Shown here: one piece after another, positions 17,331-26,863 of the stretch
Position numbering within the stretch: the first letter of the stretch is position 1
Layout of the letters: each line of letters opens with the position of its first letter
From: Moraxella macacae 0408225
Lineage (GTDB): Bacteria; Pseudomonadota; Gammaproteobacteria; Pseudomonadales; Moraxellaceae
Assembly: GCF_000320365.1 (NCBI RefSeq)
Contig: NZ_ANIN01000002.1
Location: 620,001 to 684,000, forward strand
Reading direction: 5' to 3'
Length of the DNA stretch: 64,000 bases
The notes under the pieces: model-generated
What the model saw: the letters and a program-made list of their open reading frames with translations, nothing else
What the model was told of the DNA's origin: nothing
Database searches by the model: none
Made by a program: the position numbers and the translations under genes

Positions 17331-19988
17331 TTAATTCTCATTGAGCATATTTTGTAAAGTTTCAATCACGTTTTTGGATTGAACATCGTTTTGGTATTTG
17401 GTTAAAATCTGTTTTGCTTCAGATTTTAACGGTTCGATCAATGTATGATAATTGGATAAACCTTGCAATAAACGCGATGCCAATAATGGGTTGCGTTTGT
17501 CCAAAATCACGATTAAACCCATAAACCACTCAAGGCTTTGGGCTTGCCAAAGTTTGGTCGGTTGTGCCAATAAGCCACCAATAACCGCACGCACGCGGTT
17601 TGGCGTATTGATATCAAAATCAGTATGCTCAAGTAAGGCAAAAATCTGGGCAACACTGGTTTTGTCGCTGTTTGCCTGAACACTAAACCACAGATCCATT
17701 GCCAATTTATCCTTGCCAAAACGTTGATAAAAATCCGCAAGCAAGGCATCTTTTTTAGGCAAATCATGATTTAACGCAGCCACAAGCCCACCCAAACGCT
17801 CGCTCATACAATTGGCATGATGATATTGATCCACCGCCCATTGTTGTGCCTCCTTAAGGCCAGCATGTAATGCCATATCAAGCACGATATTGCGCCATGC
17901 ACGTTTTCCCATCGCATAAGCTGTGTCTTGATACTCGGTGATTGGTAGGTTTTGATAAGCCTGTTGCCAAAAATCAGTCAAAATAACCGCAAGGGTTTGG
18001 ATCAGTTTATCGCGACGCTGTTTTACCGCTGACGGATCATAAGCGTGGTTAATCACACTTGCCAATTCGCGCTCGGTAGGAATGTCTAGCAAGCGACTGG
18101 CAAGCATTAAGTCATTTTGGCCTAAATCAATGTTGTTTGTATCGATGTTGTTTGTATCGATGTTGTTTGTATCATTGGTAAGTTTTGCTAAACATTTTTG
18201 TAAGGCATCAAAATAAACCTCACTATCACCAATCCCAGTCAACACGCGATTAACCAAAGTTTGGGCTGCTTGCCAACGGTTAAAACCATTGGTTTCATAT
18301 TGCATTAAAAAGGCTAAATCCGCATCACTTTGTTCAAAGTGTAAATCAACAGGGGCGGAAAAATCACGCAATAACGAAATTACTGGATCAAAATCAATCT
18401 TATCGAAACTAAAGGTTTGTTTGGCTGTATTTAACAATAACAAATCTTCAAGTACAAGCTCGCCTGTGCTTCGATTAAAAATTGCCATTTTAACAGGAAT
18501 GGGCAAATTTTTTGGTGGCGGATAATCAGCAACCTTGCGTATGGTTTGGGCTAAAGTAATGTCAAGCATTTGTCCATTTTGGCTAAAACGACCTGACAAC
18601 ACAGGCGTTGCAGGCTGCGTATACCAATCAAGAAACGGCATAACATCTACCCCTGACACACTCAAGGCCGACAAAAGATCTTCTACTGTAACTGCTTGTC
18701 CATCATAACGGCGAAAATACTCATCTGTGCCTTGGCGGAATTTTTCTTTACCAAGGGTATTGGCAATCATACGCACAATTTCCGCCCCTTTTTCATACAC
18801 AGTTGCGGTGTAAAAATTGTTAATCTCCACAAAATGATCCGGACGTGGCGGATGAGCAAGTGGCCCTAAATCCTCTGGAAATTGGTGAGCTTTTAATACA
18901 GCCACATCATCAATCCGTTGCACTGCAGGTGAGTGTAAGGTTGCTGAAAATGACTGATCGCGAAATACAGTAAACCCTTCTTTTAAGCACAATTGAAACC
19001 AATCACGACACGTAATGCGATTGCCCGTCCAATTGTGAAAATACTCATGGGCGATCACCGCTTTTACCGTAAAGTTGCGTCTATCGGTGGTGGTATCAGG
19101 GCTTGACAATACGCACGATGTGTTGAAAATATTCAAGCCCTTATTTTCCATAGCACCCATATTAAACTGACTGACTGCCACTATCATATAGCGATCAAGA
19201 TCATAAGCACGCCCATATTCTGCCTCGTCCCAATGCATGGCATCTTTTAACGCTTGCATGGCAACGTGGCATTGATTGATATTTTGTGGTTTTGCATACA
19301 CTTGTAGCAACACCTCTCGCCCTTCAATTGTGGTATAATGATCAGTCAACACCGCCAAATCTGCCACCACACAAGCAAATAAATAGCTCGGTTTTTTGGT
19401 AGGATCTTCCCAAACTGCATAATGACGATTATCCGCCAATTCACCTTGCTCTACCAAATTGCCATTTGCCAATAACGTTGGAAATTTTTTATCCGCTTCA
19501 AGGCGTGTGTGATAAGTAGCTAACACATCAGGCCGATCCAAAAAATAAGTGATTTTACGAAAACCCTCAGGCTCGCATTGAGTAACAAACATCATCTCAT
19601 CACCTTCGCCTGCACCATACAACCCCTCTAAACTGGTGTTGTTTTCTGGGTGAATTTTAACCTGACTGCTTAAGGTAAATTTATCCCCAAATTGTGCGGT
19701 ATTTTTAATCAACAATTGTTCATCATCAACCACATAATCAGAACAAGTCAAATTTTGTCCGTTAATCTGCAATGCCAATAAATCAAGCCCACGCCCAAAC
19801 AATACCAAATCACCCACATCTTGACGACTAAGCGTTAACGTACTGATTACCAACGTTTTATCATCAAATACCTGAATGATTAAATCAACGTGATCAATCA
19901 TAAAATTTGGACGTTTGTAATCTTTTAAATAAATTTTTTGTGGTTTTAACGTGTCTGGTTTTAACGTGTTTGATTGTAAAGCAGTCAT
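17331..19988 (-). CDS. pepN: Aminopeptidase N (M1 family zinc metallopeptidase)
   Basis: 885 residues, the usual PepN length. The exopeptidase motif is GAMENKGLNIF. The zinc site is HEYFHNW, with the third ligand glutamate in LKEGFTVFRDQ 18 residues on. The order is N-terminal beta domain, thermolysin-like domain, beta domain (about 445-545) and a long helical C-terminal domain. PepN removes N-terminal residues from peptides in the cytoplasm. Two in-frame repeats are notable: NTLKPDTLKP at the N-terminus and three copies of DTNNI near residue 620. The latter are encoded by perfect 15-bp units and probably form a loop in the helical domain. AGGAAAAAC precedes the ATG. Confidence 0.96.
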   Translation of the reverse strand: MTALQSNTLKPDTLKPQKIYLKDYKRPNFMIDHVDLIIQVFDDKTLVISTLTLSRQDVGDLVLFGRGLDLLALQINGQNLTCSDYVVDDEQLLIKNTAQFGDKFTLSSQVKIHPENNTSLEGLYGAGEGDEMMFVTQCEPEGFRKITYFLDRPDVLATYHTRLEADKKFPTLLANGNLVEQGELADNRHYAVWEDPTKKPSYLFACVVADLAVLTDHYTTIEGREVLLQVYAKPQNINQCHVAMQALKDAMHWDEAEYGRAYDLDRYMIVAVSQFNMGAMENKGLNIFNTSCVLSSPDTTTDRRNFTVKAVIAHEYFHNWTGNRITCRDWFQLCLKEGFTVFRDQSFSATLHSPAVQRIDDVAVLKAHQFPEDLGPLAHPPRPDHFVEINNFYTATVYEKGAEIVRMIANTLGKEKFRQGTDEYFRRYDGQAVTVEDLLSALSVSGVDVMPFLDWYTQPATPVLSGRFSQNGQMLDITLAQTIRKVADYPPPKNLPIPVKMAIFNRSTGELVLEDLLLLNTAKQTFSFDKIDFDPVISLLRDFSAPVDLHFEQSDADLAFLMQYETNGFNRWQAAQTLVNRVLTGIGDSEVYFDALQKCLAKLTNDTNNIDTNNIDTNNIDLGQNDLMLASRLLDIPTERELASVINHAYDPSAVKQRRDKLIQTLAVILTDFWQQAYQNLPITEYQDTAYAMGKRAWRNIVLDMALHAGLKEAQQWAVDQYHHANCMSERLGGLVAALNHDLPKKDALLADFYQRFGKDKLAMDLWFSVQANSDKTSVAQIFALLEHTDFDINTPNRVRAVIGGLLAQPTKLWQAQSLEWFMGLIVILDKRNPLLASRLLQGLSNYHTLIEPLKSEAKQILTKYQNDVQSKNVIETLQNMLNEN

Positions 19989-20171
19989 TGTTTTTCCTAT
20001 TGGTTTTGTTTGTTAAAATGAAGCGTGTTAAATAAAATGAAGCGTGTTAAAAATGAAACATAATTTATTGTAGCATGACTTATTGTAGCATAATTTTGTG
20101 CAGTTTTTACCAAAAACTGTGCTAAAATAGTCTATTTTATCAATCATTTTTGCAAAAATACGAGGAATATC

Positions 20172-20747
20172 ATGTCCATCAAATCCGATCGCTGGATCCG
20201 CCAAACCGCAGAACAATACGGTATGATTGAACCCTTTGAACCCAATCAAGTGCGCCTTAGCCCACAAGGCGAAAAGTTAGTCAGTTACGGCACATCAAGT
20301 TACGGCTATGATGTTCGTTGTGCCAGAGAATTTAAAGTGTTTACCAATGTACACTCAGCGATTGTCGATCCAAAAAATTTTGATGAAAAAAGTTTTATTG
20401 ATGTTATTGGTGATGAATGTATCATTCCGCCCAATTCATTTGCCCTTGCTCGCACAGTAGAATATTTTCGCATTCCAAGAGACGTATTGACGATTTGTTT
20501 AGGCAAGTCAACTTATGCACGCTGTGGCATTATTGTCAATGTTACGCCGTTAGAGCCAGAATGGGAAGGACATGTTACCCTCGAATTTAGCAACACCACC
20601 AACTTACCTGCACGTATCTATGCAGGCGAGGGTGTCGCCCAGATGTTATTTTTCCAAAGCGATGCCAACGATGTTTGTGAAATATCCTATAAAGACCGCG
20701 GAGGCAAATACCAAAAACAAACAGGGGTTACCTTACCAAAAGCCTAA
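20172..20747 (+). CDS. dcd: dCTP deaminase
   Basis: Dcd deaminates dCTP to dUTP, the main source of dTTP precursors in gammaproteobacteria. 191 residues. [21 protein letters not shown] is the N-terminus. [12 protein letters not shown], the catalytic glutamate segment [20 protein letters not shown], and [15 protein letters not shown] at the C-terminus are diagnostic. GAGGAATATC precedes the ATG. It stands alone between pepN (divergent) and the AhpD-like gene. Confidence 0.97.
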   Translation: MSIKSDRWIRQTAEQYGMIEPFEPNQVRLSPQGEKLVSYGTSSYGYDVRCAREFKVFTNVHSAIVDPKNFDEKSFIDVIGDECIIPPNSFALARTVEYFRIPRDVLTICLGKSTYARCGIIVNVTPLEPEWEGHVTLEFSNTTNLPARIYAGEGVAQMLFFQSDANDVCEISYKDRGGKYQKQTGVTLPKA

Positions 20748-20949
20748 CAAACAACCCAAAAACCCAATTATCACAAAAATGACTTGTAAAAATCCCAAAA
20801 ACCCTTATACTTAATATTCATTATTAATGTATTTTGTTAATATTTATTAAATTAATGTTTATTAAATTAATACATTAATATTGTATTTGGTTTTAATAAA
20901 TTTAGTCTAAAGAAACAAAATTTAATTTTAATAAACAAAAGGAACAAGT

Positions 20950-21504
20950 ATGGCACGCCTAACCGTTAACAGCGTTGAAACCGCCCCAGAAAAAGCCAAA
21001 GAACGCATAGAATCCGTCCAAAAAGCCAATGGTTTTATTCCAAACTTGATTGGTGTTTTGGCAAATTCACCACAAGCCCTTGAAATGTATCAAGAAGTTG
21101 GCAAAATGAACAGTCGCAACAGCTTAACCCCAGAGGAAGTTGAAATTGTGCAAATCACCGCAGCCGCTCACAATGGTTGTGATTTTTGCGTGGCAGGACA
21201 CACAAAAGTTGCCACAAAATTAAACATGCCACAAAACGTGATAACGGCACTTTATCAGCGCACCAATATTGATGACAATGCCAAATATCAAGCACTAGCC
21301 CAATTTACCATGCAACTTATCGATAAACGCGGCCAAGTTAGCGATGACGAATTACAAGCAATAAAAGATGCAGGCTATAATGACCAAAATATCCTTGATG
21401 TGGTGATGGGTGTTGCCTTGGCAACCTTGTGCAACTATGCCAACAATGTGGCAAAAAATGACATTAACCCAGAATTACAGCCCTTTGCTCCAAACAAGGC
21501 TTAA
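20950..21504 (+). CDS. Carboxymuconolactone decarboxylase/AhpD-like protein
   Basis: 184 residues. The core NGCDFCVAGHTKVA carries the C-x-x-C of peroxidase-active AhpD-like proteins, with the conserved histidine 3 residues later. Upstream, IPNLIGVLANSPQALEMYQEVGK matches the YciW/alkylhydroperoxidase-related group. A thiol-dependent peroxidase or disulfide reductase activity is likely, but the partner is unknown. AAAAGGAACAAGT precedes the ATG. A bidirectional terminator follows. The 200 bp upstream are almost pure A/T with many TTAATATTTATTA copies. Confidence 0.8.
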   Translation: MARLTVNSVETAPEKAKERIESVQKANGFIPNLIGVLANSPQALEMYQEVGKMNSRNSLTPEEVEIVQITAAAHNGCDFCVAGHTKVATKLNMPQNVITALYQRTNIDDNAKYQALAQFTMQLIDKRGQVSDDELQAIKDAGYNDQNILDVVMGVALATLCNYANNVAKNDINPELQPFAPNKA

Positions 21505-21580
21505 GTTTTAATATTTATTATATTTATTATATTTATTATTTCTGTAATATTTACTTTATAAATACTTACTTTATAATTTA

Positions 21581-21608
21581 AAAAAACCGTCAAATATGGC
21601 GGTTTTTT
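21581..21608. terminator. Bidirectional terminator between the AhpD-like and CcoI-like genes
   Basis: AAAAAACCGTCA pairs with TGGCGGTTTTTT (one G-U pair) around an AATA loop, with A and T runs on both flanks. It lies between convergent genes. Confidence 0.85.
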
Positions 21609-21650
21609 AATTTATTTTATCGCACTATGTTACCACACGCCAAATTTCAC

Positions 21651-24260
21651 TTACGCCCTTTTTAAACGCAGTGCATTTAACACCACAAACAAACTTGACA
21701 AACTCATGCCAATTGCAGCCGCCCAAGGTGGCACATAGCCAAATCCAGCAGGGATTAGCACAACCATATTATATCCCAATGCCCAACGAAAATTTTGGCT
21801 AATAATACGATCGGTTTTGCCTGCCACACGATAAGCATCGGCAATCGTCTGAATTTCACCATTGAGCACCAACGAATCGCCAGATACTTGTGCCAAATCC
21901 GCCACGCCCGCCATTGCAGTTGAAATGTTGGCTTTTGCCAATACTGGAGCGTCATTGATACCATCACCAACCATTTGCACAATGTGTCCAGCATTTTGCA
22001 AGGCTTGAATATGGGTGGCTTTTTCATCAGGGCTTAAGCCTTTATAAACCACATCAATACCAAGTTGTAAGGCAACCTTATCGGCTTGTTCGCTCGGATC
22101 GCCCGTTAACATTAACACCGAAATGCCCTGATTTTTTAAGGCTTGTATCGTATCAAAGGCTTGTTCGCGGATTTTATCGTGAAAATAAAAATGTGCCAAG
22201 GCTTGCCAATGATTATCCTGCCAACGGCTTAAAGTAACACTCATACTGGCTTGATACTCTGCTAAATTTGGTAAATTCAGGGCTTTGTCCGTAGCAAAAG
22301 CACAGTCTGTAGCAAAAGCAAAATGCCCCAAACGATAACGATGACCCTCAATGTTTGCCTGTACGCCACCGCCAACAATGTGCTGTAAATCTTGACTTGT
22401 CGGTAAATGCAGCTGACGTGCCGCCTCCAATAACGCATAAGCAATTGGATGCCGACTGCCTACCTCTAAACTGCCTGCAATTGCCAATAATTGATTTTTA
22501 ACGTCGTCGCTGTTTTTTGGTTCGCTGTTTTGTGGCTTGTCGTTTTGTTGCGTGGCAATTATTTCTACTGCCAACAAATTTGGCTGTCCATACGTCAATG
22601 TGCCTGTTTTGTCAAACGCAACATGACTTATCCCAGCTAATGTGGTGATCGCATGTCCGCGGGTTGCCAAAAACCCCAAACTTGCCAAACGATTGGTTGC
22701 AACTGTTAGTGCAATCGGGGTTGCAAGTGATAACGCACACGGACAAGTTGCCACCAACACCGCCACAGTTACCCAAATTGCACGCCCAGGATCGATCACA
22801 TACCATGCACAAAATACCACACTTGCGATCAATAAAACACGTGCCACAAACCATCTTGCCAACTTATCCGCTTTTAATGCCACTTGCGGTTTTTCGCTTA
22901 ACGCACGATTAACAAGGCGGTCAATCACCCCCATCTGACTGTCTTTTGGCAATGTGGTTACTTGCATAATAAACGGTTGGCTGTCGTTTTGGCTGCCACC
23001 AATTACATCATCACCCAGCTTTTTAACAATTAAATCACTCTCCCCTGTTAACAAACTTTGCGAAACTGCAGCGGTCGTTGACAACAAAATCCCATCTGAA
23101 ATCACACTTGCCCCTGCATCAATGCGTACAATATCACCAATTTGTAAATTTTGAGCAGAAACCAAATTTGGTTTGACCAAACTGTCATTTGGTATGTGTT
23201 GATATTGTTGGTTTAAGTTTTTTAAATTTGTTAAATAGTCTGTATCATTTTTATCAAAAATCTTGGCTTGTCCCAATTTTGCTACCAACAACGGTTCAAC
23301 CACCACCAAATCATTGGCAAGCCCAGATGCTTTAACTCTGGCATTATGCTCTACATATTTTCCCGCCAATAAAAAGAAAATCAGCATACTCACCGAGTCA
23401 TAATACGTTTCACCTGTATGTGTCAATGTGGCATACAAACTTGCACAAAATGTAATGACAATTGCCAAACTAATCGGTACGTCCATGTTAACTTGACGGA
23501 CTTTTAAGGCGGAAAAAGCTGACTGAAAAAATGGCAAACCTGCAATAAAAAACACAGGAATACTGACAAATAACGACACCCAACGCAAAAACTCGCGATC
23601 ATTATCCGCCATACCCGTGTATTCACCAAAATACAGCCCAACGGCAAACATCATAGCTTGCATCGCACCTAAAGCTGCAATACCCAATTGAAACAACATC
23701 TTACGGTTATCACGACGCAGCATGGCCTCGTGCGTGTCTTGACGATACGGCTTTGCATTGTAGCCAATTTGTTGAATGGTTGACAAAATTTGGCTAATTG
23801 GCAATTGTTCTTCATTCCACAATACGCGCATACGCTGATTGGTTAGATTTACTTGACACTGTTGTAAGCCATTTAAACGCGAAAGTTGGGTTTCGATAAG
23901 CCACGCACAAGCACTACAACGCAAATTGCTTACCGACAATTCAGCAACACTACTGCCTTGTTGCGTATAAACAAACTGGGCTTTTATATCCTCGTGGTCA
24001 TAAGCCTTAAGCTCGTATAAACTGTCAGGCAACTTCGCGGTGCGGTTAATTTCACTGCGATCCAGATAATATTGTTCAAGCCCTGATTCTACAATGCTTT
24101 GACTGGCCAATTGACAACCCAAACAACACATTGGACGCTCCTTGCCTAAGATTGTGCTAAAAAACGGCTGCTTTGGCAAAGGATCGCCACAGTGAAAACA
24201 ATGCCCATCAGGAGGTAAAATCAGTTCCGTGTGTTGATAAGTGGTGGTAAAATTAGACAT
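21651..24260 (-). CDS. CcoI/FixI-type copper-translocating P-type ATPase
   Basis: 869 residues. The N-terminus has a cysteine-rich module (CFHCGDPLP, then CCLGCQLAS) followed by a heavy-metal domain with LRCSACAWLIE. The transport core shows the TGES actuator loop, the intramembrane CPC (ATCPCALSLATP), the phosphorylation site DKTGTLT and the hinge GDGINDAP. About eight membrane spans are visible. An extra Zn-ribbon-like module ahead of the heavy-metal domain is typical of CcoI/FixI (CopA2), which exports Cu+ slowly for assembly of cbb3 oxidase. The ccoNOPQ and ccoS genes are not in the window, so the assignment to CcoI over CopA rests on this architecture. It is 6 bp downstream of the MscS-type gene and probably in its operon. 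Confidence 0.85.
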   Translation of the reverse strand: MSNFTTTYQHTELILPPDGHCFHCGDPLPKQPFFSTILGKERPMCCLGCQLASQSIVESGLEQYYLDRSEINRTAKLPDSLYELKAYDHEDIKAQFVYTQQGSSVAELSVSNLRCSACAWLIETQLSRLNGLQQCQVNLTNQRMRVLWNEEQLPISQILSTIQQIGYNAKPYRQDTHEAMLRRDNRKMLFQLGIAALGAMQAMMFAVGLYFGEYTGMADNDREFLRWVSLFVSIPVFFIAGLPFFQSAFSALKVRQVNMDVPISLAIVITFCASLYATLTHTGETYYDSVSMLIFFLLAGKYVEHNARVKASGLANDLVVVEPLLVAKLGQAKIFDKNDTDYLTNLKNLNQQYQHIPNDSLVKPNLVSAQNLQIGDIVRIDAGASVISDGILLSTTAAVSQSLLTGESDLIVKKLGDDVIGGSQNDSQPFIMQVTTLPKDSQMGVIDRLVNRALSEKPQVALKADKLARWFVARVLLIASVVFCAWYVIDPGRAIWVTVAVLVATCPCALSLATPIALTVATNRLASLGFLATRGHAITTLAGISHVAFDKTGTLTYGQPNLLAVEIIATQQNDKPQNSEPKNSDDVKNQLLAIAGSLEVGSRHPIAYALLEAARQLHLPTSQDLQHIVGGGVQANIEGHRYRLGHFAFATDCAFATDKALNLPNLAEYQASMSVTLSRWQDNHWQALAHFYFHDKIREQAFDTIQALKNQGISVLMLTGDPSEQADKVALQLGIDVVYKGLSPDEKATHIQALQNAGHIVQMVGDGINDAPVLAKANISTAMAGVADLAQVSGDSLVLNGEIQTIADAYRVAGKTDRIISQNFRWALGYNMVVLIPAGFGYVPPWAAAIGMSLSSLFVVLNALRLKRA

Positions 24261-24266
24261 AACAGA

Positions 24267-26003
24267 TTAATCCGCAGGTTTTGCATGCTTGACAGGGTTT
24301 GGTTTGACGGTGTTTGATTTGTCAAGGTTGTGTTTGACAGGGTCTTTAATAAGATTTTGCTTAGCGTTTTCCATTTTAATATGACTGGTTGGTAGTGCGT
24401 TGGTTATGCCCATTTCTTGCATAATTTCAGCAATGCGCATAATGATAAGCGTTTGTTTGTCATAAAAATCCATCACCCCTTTGACATTCAAATAACAACG
24501 CACGTCTACAATATAAGCATCTTGTTGCGTGCCAGAAATCCAAACTTGATTCCATGTGCTGTTTGTCAATGGGTGATTGACAATATAAATTTGCACCTCT
24601 TCTATAAATTCACGCAATTTTTTGGTATCACTGTCGCGTGATACATAAAATTGTTGGTTAAAATGAAACATATCCCGCTTGGTATAATTTTCAATACTCA
24701 TCGACGAAAAACTGCCGTTTGGAATAGTAACCAAGGTACGGTTTAAGGTGCGTAAACGCGTCGAACGAATGCCAATATCCTCAACCGTGCCCTCTTGATT
24801 GCCAAACACGCAATAATCACCAACATTGACCGGCTGATCTGCAACAAGCGACACACTCCCCACCAGGTTTTCAATGGTTTTTTGAGCACCCAATGCCAAT
24901 GCCAAACCACCAATCCCCAAAGCTGCAATTCCTGTGGTTAAATCAAAACCCAAATTCCCCAAAATCACAATCGCCGCCACTATCAGTAGCAACGCTTTGA
25001 TAACCTTACGCAATAAATTTAACACCGATAAACGTTCTGAATGGTTGCGTTCACTGGCATAACGCTCAAGCGGGGTAAAAATAATATCCAAAATCCGTAA
25101 AAACAGCCAAACCGATGCCACCCACGATAAAATCTCAGCCATACGCTCTACAATGTTACGCACAACCAAATTAATCCCTGCGATCAACATCAATTCTTGA
25201 ATAAAAATCCCCGTCAAAATCATTGCCATTGGCACAATCACTCGTTTGTCAATTGGCACAGATACTTTTTTGTCGTCGGTTTGGTCGTTTCGATGCGTTG
25301 CCAAATAGACACCACGAAAAATTGCATACAAAATCCAACTTAACAACAATGACAATGCATAAGTTGCCACCAACACTGCAATGACCGCCAAAATATGCCC
25401 GATGCTATAACCTTTAATTTCTTTATTTAGCAAATCCCTTGGCATATATTTTTCTACAATCGTGGTTTTGCCAAAACTTTCTACCGCCTGTATCGCTTTT
25501 AACGTCTGCTCCGACATAAGCCAAACTTGCCTGCCGTCTTTTTGTTTGACGCGCTCAAATAAGATGTCTATCGTTTTGTCTTGATGATTGTTGCGTAAGG
25601 TTACACTACCCACTTTATCCAAATTTGGAGCAAGTTTATCGTCCAAATCACCTTGAACTTCATTGCTTATTTGCAATTCATTGGCAATGCGTCCACCTGT
25701 GTCTAAAGCGGTTTTGATATCGGCTATCAGTTCTTTGGTATCGCCGCGTTGATTGGTTGCCAAATAATGACCAGCAAGCTTTGTATCATCGCGCGCCAAG
25801 GCTTTTAATAAGCCTTGTATCGCACCTCTGGGTGTGTCTCGCCCAAAAGTGTCTTGCACAGCGGTTGGTGCAGGCGCACTGGCTGTGGCTGTCGGCGGTT
25901 TTACAACGGCCGCCAATACAGGGGTTGTAAGGCTTACGGTTAAACCTGCAGATAACAACAAATTTGCACCAACTTTTTTACATTGACCGAACATATAACC
26001 CAT
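24267..26003 (-). CDS. MscS family mechanosensitive channel protein with signal peptide
   Basis: 578 residues from the ATG at 26003, with GGGGA 8 bp upstream; a TTG five codons earlier is in frame but less likely. The order is a signal peptide ending TTPVLAA, a periplasmic domain of about 150 residues, at least four membrane spans, then the MscS pore and beta domain. TTGIAALGIGGLALALGAQKT is the glycine/alanine-rich pore helix, followed by LVADQPVNVGDYCVFGNQEGTVEDIG and VTIPNGSF. The C-terminal tail has K-P-repeats (NPVKH, DPVKH) encoded by a degenerate repeat. MscS channels release solutes on hypo-osmotic shock. The periplasmic domain puts this one among the larger YbiO/MscK-like relatives. 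Confidence 0.85.
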   Translation of the reverse strand: MGYMFGQCKKVGANLLLSAGLTVSLTTPVLAAVVKPPTATASAPAPTAVQDTFGRDTPRGAIQGLLKALARDDTKLAGHYLATNQRGDTKELIADIKTALDTGGRIANELQISNEVQGDLDDKLAPNLDKVGSVTLRNNHQDKTIDILFERVKQKDGRQVWLMSEQTLKAIQAVESFGKTTIVEKYMPRDLLNKEIKGYSIGHILAVIAVLVATYALSLLLSWILYAIFRGVYLATHRNDQTDDKKVSVPIDKRVIVPMAMILTGIFIQELMLIAGINLVVRNIVERMAEILSWVASVWLFLRILDIIFTPLERYASERNHSERLSVLNLLRKVIKALLLIVAAIVILGNLGFDLTTGIAALGIGGLALALGAQKTIENLVGSVSLVADQPVNVGDYCVFGNQEGTVEDIGIRSTRLRTLNRTLVTIPNGSFSSMSIENYTKRDMFHFNQQFYVSRDSDTKKLREFIEEVQIYIVNHPLTNSTWNQVWISGTQQDAYIVDVRCYLNVKGVMDFYDKQTLIIMRIAEIMQEMGITNALPTSHIKMENAKQNLIKDPVKHNLDKSNTVKPNPVKHAKPAD

Positions 26004-26383
26004 CACAGCATTCCCCAACCTGTTTTTACTTTAAAAATTTTTACTTTAAAAACTACTTTTAAAAAAATTACTTTAAAAATAAATGCGTTAAATCCACTAT
26101 TTTACCCAACTGGCTTTTATCTGACAATGCTAAAATTGTGATAATTTTTGCCAAATGTTTGCCTACGCAATGATTTTTTATGTATTTTTCCTTGCTTTTA
26201 ACTGTTAAATAACTGTATAAATTTGACAAATAATGCTAAAATAACGAAAATTTTTATCTGTGCGTTTTGATTGATTTACTCTGTTAATATTATTTACCCA
26301 GCAGTTATTACATTAGTTATTTACTCAACAATCATTGAAAAACATTATTCTAAACTGCATTGCTTTTAATGAGAACAAACCTT
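26004..26383. other. Divergent AT-rich intergenic region, no gene seen
   Basis: 380 bp between the divergent MscS-type and HIT genes. Near the MscS side, TTTTTACTTTAAAAA is repeated four times imperfectly (26018-26080). On the other side TTGCTT and TATAAA (18 bp apart, about 26193-26222) and a following TTGACA with TGCTAAAAT could be promoters for the HIT gene. None is strong enough to be certain. No RNA gene or terminator is visible. Confidence 0.4.
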
Positions 26384-26821
26384 ATGTTTAATTTACACCC
26401 ACAGCTAGCAAAAGACACTTTTTTGGTTGGTGAATTTCCGCTATCAACCTGTCGCCTGATGAACGATTGTCAATTTCCTTGGCTGATTTTAATTCCACGT
26501 GTGGCAGGTGCAAAAGAGTTGTATGAACTCACCGCAAGCGATCAAGCCCAGTTTTTACGCGAATCCAGCTGGCTATCTAGCCAACTTGCCAAAACATTCC
26601 AAGCTGACAAAATGAACATCGCCGCTTTGGGCAATCAAGTGCCACAACTGCATTTTCATCATATTGTGCGTTATCACAATGATTCTGCTTGGCCAAATCC
26701 TGTGTGGGGCATGCCTGCTATTCCTTATACATCACAAGTATTAAGTCATATGCAACAAACTTTAATGATAGCACTGCGTGGCCATCGTGATATGCCTTTT
26801 GATTGGCAAATGAACGTGTAG
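26384..26821 (+). CDS. HIT family protein (histidine-triad nucleotide-binding)
   Basis: 146 residues from the ATG at 26384; an ATG at 26369 is also in frame. The histidine triad appears as QLHFHHIVRYHND, close to the H-x-H-x-H-x-x consensus with x hydrophobic. The domain starts at FLVGEFPLSTCRLMND and PWLILIPRV. HIT proteins hydrolyse or transfer nucleoside phosphoramidates or dinucleotide phosphates. The subgroup here is the short proteobacterial 'HIT domain-containing' type with no fixed substrate. The cyclase gene follows directly. Confidence 0.88.
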   Translation: MFNLHPQLAKDTFLVGEFPLSTCRLMNDCQFPWLILIPRVAGAKELYELTASDQAQFLRESSWLSSQLAKTFQADKMNIAALGNQVPQLHFHHIVRYHNDSAWPNPVWGMPAIPYTSQVLSHMQQTLMIALRGHRDMPFDWQMNV

Positions 26822-26863
26822 TTGGCAATTAATTTTGGTAAAACTGATGTTGGTAAATTAACC